Source of the DNA: Candidatus Zixiibacteriota bacterium
Lineage (GTDB): Bacteria; Zixibacteria; MSB-5A5; GN15; FEB-12
Length of the DNA stretch: 64,000 bases
NCBI GenBank assembly: GCA_034439475.1
Contig: JAWXAN010000042.1
Location: 1-64,000 of the forward strand
Direction: 5' to 3'
In this document: in pieces, positions 16,298-24,297 of the stretch
Position numbering within the stretch: position 1 is the first letter of the stretch
How the letters are laid out: every line of letters starts with the position of its first letter
Notes under the pieces: generated by a model
Databases searched by the model: none
Told to the model about the DNA's origin: nothing
Seen by the model: only the letters and a program-made list of their open reading frames with translations
Position numbers and translations under genes: made by a program

Positions 16298-17746
16298 ATG
16301 GCCGGAAAAAGATCAATCACAGTGGCGCATGGTGACGGCATCGGGCCTGAAATAATGAAGGCAACTTTGCATGTCCTCCACGAAGCAGGCGCGCAGATCG
16401 AAATCGAAGAAATTCAGATTGGCGAGCAGGTATATCTGAGGGGGATTACCGCGGGTATTGAGCCATCGGCCTGGGAATCACTCCGCCGCACTCAAGTCTT
16501 TCTCAAAGCTCCCATAACTACACCCCAAGGCGGCGGTTACCGAAGCCTCAATGTCACCACCCGTAAAACCCTTGGGCTCTATGCCAATATACGCCCATGT
16601 GTCTCATACAGCCCTTTTGTACAGACCAAACATCCAATCATGGATGTTGTCATCGTGCGTGAGAACGAGGAAGACACCTATGCCGGTATTGAGCACAAGC
16701 AGACCGATCAGGTTGTGCAGTGTTTGAAACTCATCAGTCGTCCGGGCTGTGAACGAATTGTCCGCTATGCCTTTGAATACGCCCGCCAGAACAATCGCTC
16801 AAAAGTGACCTGCTTTTCGAAAGATAACATTATGAAAATGACCGATGGTCTCTTTCATAAAGTCTATGATGAGATTGCCTTGGAGTATCCAGATATTCAA
16901 AACGAGCATTGGATTGTCGATATCGGCGCGGCCAAACTCGCCGACACGCCCGAAGCCTTTGATGTCATAGTCATGGAAAACCTTTACGGCGATATTCTTT
17001 CCGATGTTGCCGCGCAGATTGCCGGATCAGTCGGACTGGCCGGTTCGGCCAATATCGGAGAGCAATGTGCCATGTTTGAGGCCATTCATGGCTCTGCCCC
17101 CCGACGTGCTGGGCAAGATGTCGCCAATCCGTCGGGATTGCTGCTTGGGGCAGTAATGATGCTCGTGCATATTAACCAAACCGAAATTGCCGGGCGCATA
17201 CACAATGCATGGCTTAAAACAATCGAAGACGGCATACACACCTACGATGTTTTTACCGAAGCCCACAGCAAGAAAAAAGTCGGCACTAAAGATTTCGCTC
17301 AGGCAGTCGTCGATAGACTCGGCAAACGGCCAGATAAACTCAAACATGCCAGTTACAAATCGGGGTCAAGGCAGTCTTCGCTCTCAAAAATTACCACCAC
17401 CCATCGCACCAAAAAAGAACTCATGGGCGTCGATCTCTTTATCCATTGGACAGGAAGTACCAACCCGCTTGCCGAGGTGATGGAGAAGATGAACGGCGAC
17501 GGAATGAAGCTCACCATGATAAGCAATCGCGGTGTCAAAGTATGGCCTGATGGTTTTCCCGAAACTTTTCTTACCGATCACTGGTGTTGCCGCTTCAAGA
17601 GTGAGACCTATGGGACTCCGGTAAACCACATGCATGTTGTAAAATTGCTCGAACGACTTGCCAAGGCATCAATTGATTTTATTAAGACCGAGCATCTGTA
17701 CACTTTCGACGGCGTACTTGGATTCACACCCGGAAAGAGCGAATAA
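16298..17746 (+). CDS. icd: isocitrate dehydrogenase, Thermus-like long form
   Basis: A 482-residue enzyme of the isocitrate/isopropylmalate dehydrogenase family that decarboxylates isocitrate to 2-oxoglutarate in the TCA cycle. Visible family signatures are HGDGIGPEI near the N-terminus, the substrate-binding RENEEDTYAGIEH region, the metal-binding ENLYGDILSDVAAQIAGS block and the cofactor region IHGSAPRRAGQ. The C-terminal extension of about 130 residues (GVDLFIHWTG...VLGFTP) is typical of the long NADP-type form known from Thermus; cofactor choice is inferred from that likeness. The purE gene begins on the base after its stop codon, so the genes form one operon. Confidence 0.93.
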   Translation: MAGKRSITVAHGDGIGPEIMKATLHVLHEAGAQIEIEEIQIGEQVYLRGITAGIEPSAWESLRRTQVFLKAPITTPQGGGYRSLNVTTRKTLGLYANIRPCVSYSPFVQTKHPIMDVVIVRENEEDTYAGIEHKQTDQVVQCLKLISRPGCERIVRYAFEYARQNNRSKVTCFSKDNIMKMTDGLFHKVYDEIALEYPDIQNEHWIVDIGAAKLADTPEAFDVIVMENLYGDILSDVAAQIAGSVGLAGSANIGEQCAMFEAIHGSAPRRAGQDVANPSGLLLGAVMMLVHINQTEIAGRIHNAWLKTIEDGIHTYDVFTEAHSKKKVGTKDFAQAVVDRLGKRPDKLKHASYKSGSRQSSLSKITTTHRTKKELMGVDLFIHWTGSTNPLAEVMEKMNGDGMKLTMISNRGVKVWPDGFPETFLTDHWCCRFKSETYGTPVNHMHVVKLLERLAKASIDFIKTEHLYTFDGVLGFTPGKSE

Positions 17747-18271
17747 GTGGCGGCCAAGAAAAAGAAATCAAAAACCATAACGGCTTCAAAAGGTCAGCTT
17801 GTCGCGGTTATCATGGGAAGCAAATCCGATTGGGATACGATGGATGAGGCATCCATAATACTGGAGGCGTTTGCAATTCCGCACGAATGCAAAGTTGTTT
17901 CAGCTCACCGCACACCGGATTTGATGGCCAAGTTCGCAAAAGAAGCCGAAGCGCGCGGTATCGAAGTCATAATCGCTGGAGCCGGAGGCGCGGCCCATCT
18001 GCCCGGTATGGTCGCCTCGCATACGCTTCTGCCCGTACTCGGTGTGCCGGTCGTGAGCAAGATGCTCAAAGGTCTGGATTCGCTTCTCTCCATTGCCCAA
18101 ATGCCAGCAGGGATTCCAGTCGGAACACTTGCCGTGGGAAAAGCCGGCGCAAAAAACGCCGCCCTTCTTGCAATCGCGATTTTGGCCAACAAACGCCCAG
18201 AACTCAGAGAAAAACTTCGCAAGTTCCGCTCGGTGCAGACAAAGAAAGTGCGTCAGGAAAAACTCAAGTGA
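17747..18271 (+). CDS. purE: N5-carboxyaminoimidazole ribonucleotide mutase
   Basis: A 174-residue PurE. It converts N5-CAIR to CAIR in purine synthesis, using the product of the next gene. The core starts with [14 protein letters not shown] and has the VVSAHRTPD and [11 protein letters not shown] motifs of the family. It carries a Lys-rich N-terminal extension ([16 protein letters not shown]) relative to typical PurE. GTG 17747 directly follows the icd stop (TAAGTG); an internal start is possible but would lose only the extension. Its stop overlaps the purK start as GTGA. Confidence 0.93.
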   Translation: MAAKKKKSKTITASKGQLVAVIMGSKSDWDTMDEASIILEAFAIPHECKVVSAHRTPDLMAKFAKEAEARGIEVIIAGAGGAAHLPGMVASHTLLPVLGVPVVSKMLKGLDSLLSIAQMPAGIPVGTLAVGKAGAKNAALLAIAILANKRPELREKLRKFRSVQTKKVRQEKLK

Positions 18272-19437
18272 GCCGGTCGATAACCAAAGGGAATGGTTTA
18301 TCCATTTTACCCGGCTCAACGATAGGCATTCTCGGAAGCGGGCAGCTGGGAAGAATGCTTGCTATAGAAGCCCGAAAAATTGGTTTTTGTGTTCACACAT
18401 ATTCACCCGATAAAAACAGCCCCACGGGACAGATTGCAAATAAAGAGTATGTTGCCGACTACTCTGATTTAAATAAGGTCAGAGAGTTCGCATCGGATGT
18501 CGATGTAATCACTTTCGAGTTTGAAAATGTCCATGTGACTACTGTCGATGCCGCAAGCGCGGTAACGACCGTCCGTCCAGCCGGATCAGTTTTGTATACC
18601 ACCCAAAACCGTCTTCGTGAGAAAACATTCTTGAGCGAAAACGGCTTTCCAGTGGCAAATTTTCGCCACGTCAAGTCACTCAGTGATCTCCAAAGTGCCC
18701 TTCAAAAAATCGGCCTGCCTGCAATTCTCAAAACAGCAGATTGGGGGTATGATGGCAAAGGACAGGTGCGGATTAATTCAGCCGAGGAAGCAGACAAAGC
18801 ATGGTCTTCGCTCGATGCCCCATCGGGAATTCTGGAAGCGTTTGTCGATTTTGAAAGGGAAGTCTCAGTTGTGGCCGCAAGAGCGGTCGACAAAAGCTTT
18901 GCTCATTTTGGTCTGATTGAGAACCGGCATAAGAATCATATCCTCGATCTTTCCATCTATCCTGCGAATGTCTCAGACTCACTTCGAAAAGAGGCAATCG
19001 AGCTGGCGCGAAATATCTTAGCAAAACTCGATGTTGTCGGTGTGCTCTGTGTCGAAATTTTTGTGACAAAAAGCGGCAGTCTGATAGTCAATGAACTTGC
19101 TCCGCGAACCCATAATTCTGGCCATCTGACCATTGATGCCTGTGTCACTAATCAGTTTGAGCAACAGCTTCGCGCGGTCTGCAATCTCCCGCTCGGATCG
19201 ACCGAATATCATTCGCCGGCGGCGATGGCAAACCTCCTTGGAGATGTCTGGGCAAACGGCGAGCCAAACTGGAAGGCCGCATTGTCAATTTCGGGAGTTA
19301 AATTGCATTTGTATGGGAAAGCCGAACCCCGCCCCGGCCGCAAGATGGGACACCTGACGGCACTCGGCGAAAGCCGCGAAATTGCGCTTGAAAGAGTCCT
19401 TGAGGCGAGAAGGCGGTTGGTAGGGGAACGCACCTGA
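18268..19437 (+). CDS. purK: N5-carboxyaminoimidazole ribonucleotide synthase
   Basis: A 389-residue ATP-grasp enzyme that carboxylates AIR with ATP and bicarbonate, supplying PurE. The N-terminus has the Rossmann-like [14 protein letters not shown]. The central ATP-grasp part shows [10 protein letters not shown] and the [11 protein letters not shown] segment, and the C-terminus has [16 protein letters not shown] 18268 is the start because it overlaps the purE stop in a GTGA arrangement and the domain begins about 20 residues later. The frame is open further upstream but that part lies antisense-like inside purE and is not coding. Confidence 0.93.
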   Translation: MSRSITKGNGLSILPGSTIGILGSGQLGRMLAIEARKIGFCVHTYSPDKNSPTGQIANKEYVADYSDLNKVREFASDVDVITFEFENVHVTTVDAASAVTTVRPAGSVLYTTQNRLREKTFLSENGFPVANFRHVKSLSDLQSALQKIGLPAILKTADWGYDGKGQVRINSAEEADKAWSSLDAPSGILEAFVDFEREVSVVAARAVDKSFAHFGLIENRHKNHILDLSIYPANVSDSLRKEAIELARNILAKLDVVGVLCVEIFVTKSGSLIVNELAPRTHNSGHLTIDACVTNQFEQQLRAVCNLPLGSTEYHSPAAMANLLGDVWANGEPNWKAALSISGVKLHLYGKAEPRPGRKMGHLTALGESREIALERVLEARRRLVGERT

Positions 19438-19452
19438 CTGCACTTTAAATTA

Positions 19453-19499
19453 ACTGAGATTGCCGCGTCGTGCCTTAAGAAGGCACTCCTCGCAACGAC
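19453..19499 (+). repeat. dispersed element B copy 1
   Basis: ACTGAGATTGCCGCGTCG, then an internal inverted segment (GTGCCTTAAGAAGGCAC), then TCCTCGCAACGACATT. The minus-strand copies at 55140-55174 (CTGAGATTGCTTCGTCG...CTCCTCGCAACG) and 55313-55332 (AAGATTGCCGCGTCG) share the ends. A partial fourth copy (GAGATTACCGCGTCC) is at 19621-19636, reaching the DinB-like gene stop. Confidence 0.6.
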
Positions 19500-19521
19500 A
19501 TTTAGGGAACGTCTGCTATAA

Positions 19522-19589
19522 TTTCTAGTACCGCACTCCGCCTTGGCGGGCGGTGTGATTCTGTGGTGTAGGGCGCCCCAAGCTGGGGA
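19522..19589 (+). repeat. dispersed element A copy 1
   Basis: TTTCTAGTACCGCACTCCGCC, then TTGGCGGGCGGTGTGATT, then GTGGTGTAGGGCGCCCC. This is a copy of the element at 43721, 49520 and 55084 (minus). It lies between convergent purK and the DinB-like gene. Confidence 0.6.
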
Positions 19590-19635
19590 TAGCATTCCTC
19601 GCCCGATACTAAGAAAATATGAGATTACCGCGTCC

Positions 19636-20118
19636 TTATTTCGAGGCCTTCCACTTCTCGACATTCCGTTTCATCTGGCCAATATGTGTTACAGTGTGCT
19701 CGTCATAAATCTTCAGCCATTTCTCAAAACTCATCGTCCCACTTTCAGGGTGCTGAATCGTGTTCGACCAGACCGAATCAGGAAGGGATTTTAGAATCTG
19801 GCCGTTTAGCTTTCTGATATATTTGAATGCCTCAAGCGAGTCCTCCATTGACTGTTTGTGATACTCAAGTTTTTTGGTCCACTCATCCTGTTCGTAGGCC
19901 ATAATTGTGTGTCCCGGTTGGGCGATAAAAGTCCTCATACGAACAGAGCTGTTGAGATCGGCATCGGTCAGGTGCACAATAATCTCATGAATGCTCCACT
20001 CTTTGGGCGTCGGCTTATACTGCCAAGCTTCCTTGGGCATCTCTTTTAGCGCATAAACAAGCATGGTGTGGGCGTTGGCGTATGAATTGATATGGGCGGT
20101 GCGTTCATCGCGAGTCAT
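19636..20118 (-). CDS. DinB-like four-helix protein
   Basis: A 160-residue protein resembling DinB/YfiT-type metal-binding four-helix proteins: SIHEIIVHLTDADLNSSVRMRTF carries the first His, and HTVTHIGQMKRNVEKW carries the C-terminal His pair. In this family the three His residues bind a divalent metal and members act as thiol transferases or hydrolases; the substrate here is unknown. ATG 20118 is chosen because GAGGAGAG precedes it and the domain begins at once; the longer frame to 20214 has no such site. The 3' end runs into repeat sequence. Confidence 0.85.
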   Translation of the reverse strand: MTRDERTAHINSYANAHTMLVYALKEMPKEAWQYKPTPKEWSIHEIIVHLTDADLNSSVRMRTFIAQPGHTIMAYEQDEWTKKLEYHKQSMEDSLEAFKYIRKLNGQILKSLPDSVWSNTIQHPESGTMSFEKWLKIYDEHTVTHIGQMKRNVEKWKASK

Positions 20119-20267
20119 AATTTCTCTCCTCTTGGGATGATGTTGGTGGTGACAAAGATTGTAAGCATTGTCTGCTTCATGGGCAAAAATAGCCAGCGGC
20201 TGATGACTTGTCAATATTCAGTCCAAAGGGAAAGCGAAATTTTCTTAAGAATGGATGAAACAGAAGA

Positions 20268-20672
20268 TTATTCTGTCTGAGGTTTTGCCTCAGCGCGCTC
20301 TTTCCAAAGCCAGTCCCGGGTCATGAATTCCCCTTGGTGATTGTCAGCATCGAAAAAATAGAGACTTCGATGTCCGTCATCCCAGATATGTTCGAGCGGT
20401 GTGACCTTCAGTTCAATGAGCTTCTGCTTGTAGTGGTTGTAGTCTTCAGGTTTTATTTGGAAGGCAAAATGGAGATGTTCTCCTCCACGGCCATTCAGAA
20501 GCCCGAGCTTTCCGATTTTCCAGATGCCGAAAGCGGTGCCATCATGCAGAACCAGCGCTTTTGCCGAGCCATCCTGCCAATGGACGATTTTATGATGGGG
20601 GAGAAGAGCGGCATAAAAAGCCAACGCCCGCTCAATATCTTTCACTTCGATGTGAATCTCAAGCAGGCGCAT
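20268..20672 (-). CDS. VOC (glyoxalase/bleomycin-resistance) family protein
   Basis: A 134-residue single VOC fold. LLEIHIEVKDIERALAFYAALL forms the first beta-alpha unit with a metal-ligand-like His, HLHFAFQI carries the second, and SLYFFDADNHQGEFM carries the closing Glu. Family members bind a metal and act on small molecules; the substrate cannot be told. ATG 20672 starts directly at the domain; a TTG start at 20702 would add ten residues. Confidence 0.85.
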   Translation of the reverse strand: MRLLEIHIEVKDIERALAFYAALLPHHKIVHWQDGSAKALVLHDGTAFGIWKIGKLGLLNGRGGEHLHFAFQIKPEDYNHYKQKLIELKVTPLEHIWDDGHRSLYFFDADNHQGEFMTRDWLWKERAEAKPQTE

Positions 20673-20718
20673 GAAAACGTATTGCCACGAGAGCGAATCC
20701 AACCGCTCTCATTCGGGA

Positions 20719-21087
20719 TCAATTATTAATATATTTGCCCAAAATCTGGTTCATCCGCGATGTCATCTTGGAATTTGGCAATACCTCGGTCGCTCCGGCG
20801 GAAAGTGCGGCTTTCATCTGGTCCGCCATGATATGCGGCGAATAGCATACGATAGGAATCTTTTGGGTCGCTTCGTACGAACGAAGCTTGTTAATGAGCT
20901 GTGGGGCCTCGATTCCATTCAAATTCAAGTCAATAATAATAAGATTCGGACGAAGTTCCTGAGCCTTGGCAAAAATGTCGTCCGAACGGATCGCTTTTAT
21001 CCCTTCGACTTCCAAACCGTCGAGAATTGACATAATCTTGGAGGTGAAAATCATATTGTTAACAGCAATAATTACCTTTTTATTCAT
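20719..21087 (-). CDS. stand-alone receiver domain with altered acidic pocket
   Basis: A 122-residue CheY-like protein with no output domain. The phosphoacceptor-like Asp53 is present (IIIDLNLNG), but the N-terminal acidic pair that binds magnesium is replaced by Asn10-Asn11 (AVNNMIF). The usual Lys appears in a PNSKM context near the end. It may be a non-phosphorylated, interaction-only receiver, or one with altered metal binding. It has no adjacent kinase and is 250 bases from the divergent pyruvate kinase gene. Confidence 0.85.
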   Translation of the reverse strand: MNKKVIIAVNNMIFTSKIMSILDGLEVEGIKAIRSDDIFAKAQELRPNLIIIDLNLNGIEAPQLINKLRSYEATQKIPIVCYSPHIMADQMKAALSAGATEVLPNSKMTSRMNQILGKYINN

Positions 21088-21335
21088 CGTTTCCCATTCT
21101 TTGTTACTAAAATCTAACGTCCTCTCCGTTGTGAATGCCTATTATACGCTATTTCAACTGGTTTGTGAAGAGCTTATTTGAGAAAATGCTTAAAGCTACC
21201 GAAAGATTATCATAATTGTCTTATTACTATGCCATTACAGGCAAGAGTTCAAGTGTTTTGTCCAATGAAACACACCAAATTAGACAAAAAGTCAATTTTT
21301 GTTGATTCGTTGTCCAGAAGGCTCTTTTTAGTCAG

Positions 21336-22745
21336 ATGAAAAAAACAAAGATAGTCGCGACATACGGTCCGTCGGTCGCATCCCCTGAAAAAGTGCGCAA
21401 GCTTGTCAATGCCGGAGTGAATCTTTTTCGTGTAAACTGCTCTCATGGCACAAAACCAGACTTCCTGGCGGCTGTTAAAGTCATTCGGGAAGGAACGCGA
21501 CGAGCAAAGTACCCGGTTGGGCTTATTTTTGACATTGCCGGCCTTAAATTGCGTCTTGAGCGTTTTGAAGGTCAAATACCGATTGTACGTGGCCAGCAGT
21601 TGATCCTCACATCCGGAAAATCAGACGTAAAGCATGGCATAATCGGAGTGAACCATCCCGGGGTGGTCGAATCAGTCGAAAAAGGGCAGCGTCTGTTTAT
21701 CGATGATGGCCAGCTTTTGTTCGAGATTCTCTCCGTTGATGGCAAGCGGATCAAGGTCAAAGCCGTCAACAGTGGGACGCTTCTGCCAGCCAAAGGGATA
21801 AACCTCCCTGACACAAAAATTAACATTCCGACCATAACGAAAAAGGATAAGGAAGATATACGCACGGCAGTCGAAGCCGGGGCTGATTTTATCGCGCTCT
21901 CGTTTGTTCGCTCATCGGCTGATATTGCCGAGGCGAGGCGGCTTATCAGTCGAGCAAACGGTCGATTGCGCATCATTGCAAAGCTCGAAAAACGGGAAGC
22001 AATCGACGCTCTCGATGAAATTATGGTAGCCGCTGACGGAGTGATGATTGCCCGCGGGGACCTTGGAGTTGAACTACCTCCGGCCCAACTGCCAAGAACA
22101 CAAAAAAGAATTATCGAGCTTGCAAATAGGTATCACAAGCCGGTCATTGTCGCAACCCAGATGCTTGAGTCGATGAGATTTTCGCCCCGAGCAACCCGCG
22201 CTGAAATAAACGATGTTGCCTCAGCGGTTTTCGACTATGCCGATGCCGTAATGCTTTCGGCCGAAACGGCTTCGGGTGAGTACCCTGAGGAAGCGGTGGC
22301 AACGATGTCGGCGGTGCTTATGGAAACCGAGCCGGTGTCCCCTCCCCATCCAAACACGCTTCAAACACTTATCTTTCGCTCTGCGACAGCCCACGCCATC
22401 GCCGAGGCAGTTAGCCATGCCAATGTCTGCTGTCCGACAAATGTGATCTGTACGTTTACGACCAGCGGGTATACAGCGGAAATGATTTCCAACCTTTTCC
22501 CTTCGCAGATAATTGTCGCTTTGACACCCGACAAGATGGTGTTACGCCAACTCACCCTTCATCGCTCGGTCTATCCGGTTCTGATAAAGCAGCCCCGCTC
22601 GTTCGAAGAGATGCTGAGTGTGGTGGATAAAACCGTGCAGGCGCTCAATGTAGCCCAAAAAGGAGAATTGGTTGTCATTACCGGAGGCACACCTTTCGGA
22701 TCCACAGTTCCGACGAACTTCTTGAAATACCATCAGGTACACTAA
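21336..22745 (+). CDS. pyk: pyruvate kinase
   Basis: A 469-residue glycolytic enzyme transferring phosphate from PEP to ADP. The N-terminus KIVATYGPSVASPEKV carries the family start, NCSHG the substrate site, and IAKLEKREAID with MIARGDLGVELP the catalytic Lys and metal-binding region. The C-terminal domain (TFTTSGYTAEMIS) is shorter or more divergent than in E. coli enzymes. The gene has its own upstream region of 248 bases, in which I see no certain promoter. Confidence 0.93.
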   Translation: MKKTKIVATYGPSVASPEKVRKLVNAGVNLFRVNCSHGTKPDFLAAVKVIREGTRRAKYPVGLIFDIAGLKLRLERFEGQIPIVRGQQLILTSGKSDVKHGIIGVNHPGVVESVEKGQRLFIDDGQLLFEILSVDGKRIKVKAVNSGTLLPAKGINLPDTKINIPTITKKDKEDIRTAVEAGADFIALSFVRSSADIAEARRLISRANGRLRIIAKLEKREAIDALDEIMVAADGVMIARGDLGVELPPAQLPRTQKRIIELANRYHKPVIVATQMLESMRFSPRATRAEINDVASAVFDYADAVMLSAETASGEYPEEAVATMSAVLMETEPVSPPHPNTLQTLIFRSATAHAIAEAVSHANVCCPTNVICTFTTSGYTAEMISNLFPSQIIVALTPDKMVLRQLTLHRSVYPVLIKQPRSFEEMLSVVDKTVQALNVAQKGELVVITGGTPFGSTVPTNFLKYHQVH

Positions 22746-22803
22746 CCGAGACGTGAGGGTTTGGCCTAAAACATGTGTGATCCGCACAGTGTAAAGTTTT
22801 CAT

Positions 22804-23748
22804 ATGTTTTTTCCGATACTAAATAGGATGAATAAAAATATTTCACAGTCCACCCTTATGAGAGCGCTCTTGGTAACGGCTTGTCTTTTCACAGCCACGC
22901 TTCTCACAGCGCAGACTTCAAAACCGGCGAAGTCTAATAAAACACAGTCAAAAGAAATCGCGATTACGTTCGATGAACTTCCAGTGGCTGATCCGTTCGG
23001 AGAGACCGACCGTCAGGCGATAACCTATCTTCTGCTCGAAGGTCTCAAACTCCATGGAGTGAAAGCCGCAGGATTTGTTGTCGGTCAGTATATCGAAAAT
23101 AATTTTGACTTATTGGGACAGTGGCTCAACGAGGGGCACACTATCGGATCAATGACGCTCTCCAATCAGGATTATAACGAGATAGACATTACCAGATTCG
23201 TTCAGGAAATCAAAATGGGCATGGAGACAATTGAGCCAATGCTTGAGGGTTTCGGTCAAAAGAAACGCTATTTCAGGTTCCCGTTCATGCATTACGGCCC
23301 GACTCCAAAAGCAAAAGAGCAGGCCGAGGGATTTCTTGAAAGCAAAAAAGCTACAATCGCCCATGCGACGATAATTCCCGAAGATTATCTCTATAATTTC
23401 TCAATGCAAAAGCTTGGTAAACAGCCCGACTCTCAGGCGCTCAACCAACTGATGAATGAGTATCTCAACCATGTCCTCGATGAGGTTGAGCGAGCCGAAC
23501 TTATGGCCCGTAAACTCACAGGCCAATCGGTAAAACAGATATTACTCCTGCGGGCGAACCGCCTTAATGCCGTATTCATAAATGATCTGCTTGCTGTTTT
23601 AGCAGAGCAGGAATACCGCTTTATTTCACTCGATGCCGCGCTCAAAGATCGAGTTTATAATATGCCCGAGGCATATTTCGGCACTCGCGGAGTGGGCTTT
23701 CTGGACCGATTGGTGAGCAGCGATCCTGATTTTCTCCCTGCCGAATAG
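22804..23748 (+). CDS. exported polysaccharide deacetylase-like protein with altered catalytic motifs
   Basis: A protein of up to 314 residues. A signal peptide (MRALLVTACLFTATLLTAQT) follows possible starts at ATG 22804, 22828 or 22858. The fold is NodB-like: ITFDELPVADP stands in the place of the TFDDGP metal motif, and GHTIGSMTLSNQDY stands where HSxxH is expected, so the two metal-binding His residues are absent. The RFPFMHYG motif follows. It may be an inactive or binding-only homologue, or use other ligands. It follows pyk by 58 bases on the same strand. Confidence 0.8.
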   Translation: MFFPILNRMNKNISQSTLMRALLVTACLFTATLLTAQTSKPAKSNKTQSKEIAITFDELPVADPFGETDRQAITYLLLEGLKLHGVKAAGFVVGQYIENNFDLLGQWLNEGHTIGSMTLSNQDYNEIDITRFVQEIKMGMETIEPMLEGFGQKKRYFRFPFMHYGPTPKAKEQAEGFLESKKATIAHATIIPEDYLYNFSMQKLGKQPDSQALNQLMNEYLNHVLDEVERAELMARKLTGQSVKQILLLRANRLNAVFINDLLAVLAEQEYRFISLDAALKDRVYNMPEAYFGTRGVGFLDRLVSSDPDFLPAE

Positions 23749-23779
23749 TAAACTCATCTGATTTCACACGAAACCTGTT

Positions 23780-24127
23780 CTAATTCGGTGTCTGGATCTT
23801 ATATCGTACCAAGACAATCAACACGATCAGGGCAAAGACTGCCTGTGTTCCGAAGATATACTCGGAACCGGAGCGGACGTCGGAATGCGCCGCGATCCGT
23901 TTGAACGTCATATATGCCAGCATAAGAGTATTGAGGCCGATCCATCCGATTGCAAGGTTGAGAACTGTAGGCGAACCGCCTTTCAGGAAAATCCCGATTA
24001 TTATTGTCACAATGGCAATGCCCCCGTTTATAAACAACGGTGTCGGCGTGTGAGTGCGGTAATAGCCAAAAAGCCCCATGAGCAGCATGTAGCCGCCAAG
24101 AGCGATAACAAGATCGAGCGATTTCAT
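23780..24127 (-). CDS. small four-helix membrane protein
   Basis: A 115-residue protein made almost only of four hydrophobic segments (LVIALGGYMLLMGLFGYY; LFINGGIAIVTIIIGIF; VLNLAIGWIGLNTLMLAYM; AVFALIVLIVLVRY). ATG 24127 is chosen because AAAGGA precedes it at good spacing; the longer frame to 24214 is not supported. The Gly-rich helices resemble TMEM14-type proteins, but I would not name it. It is divergent from the ribonucleotide reductase gene. Confidence 0.8.
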   Translation of the reverse strand: MKSLDLVIALGGYMLLMGLFGYYRTHTPTPLFINGGIAIVTIIIGIFLKGGSPTVLNLAIGWIGLNTLMLAYMTFKRIAAHSDVRSGSEYIFGTQAVFALIVLIVLVRYKIQTPN

Positions 24128-24297
24128 AGACAATTCCTTTCGTATTTGTCCCCTAAAATACACGGGCAAACCGCATTTAGCAATAGTAAGCTTGGCTCCA
24201 GAACAACCTCTCAAAATGTGATTCTCTGCAAGGCAGTCTGGTCATATTATTATCATGAACAGATAAGCCGATAGTATTCGTATAATTAAGGAAGATT

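Noticed and set aside
17887-18267. Long upstream extension of the purK frame
   Set aside because: It lies inside purE in another frame; the GTGA overlap at 18268 marks the real start.
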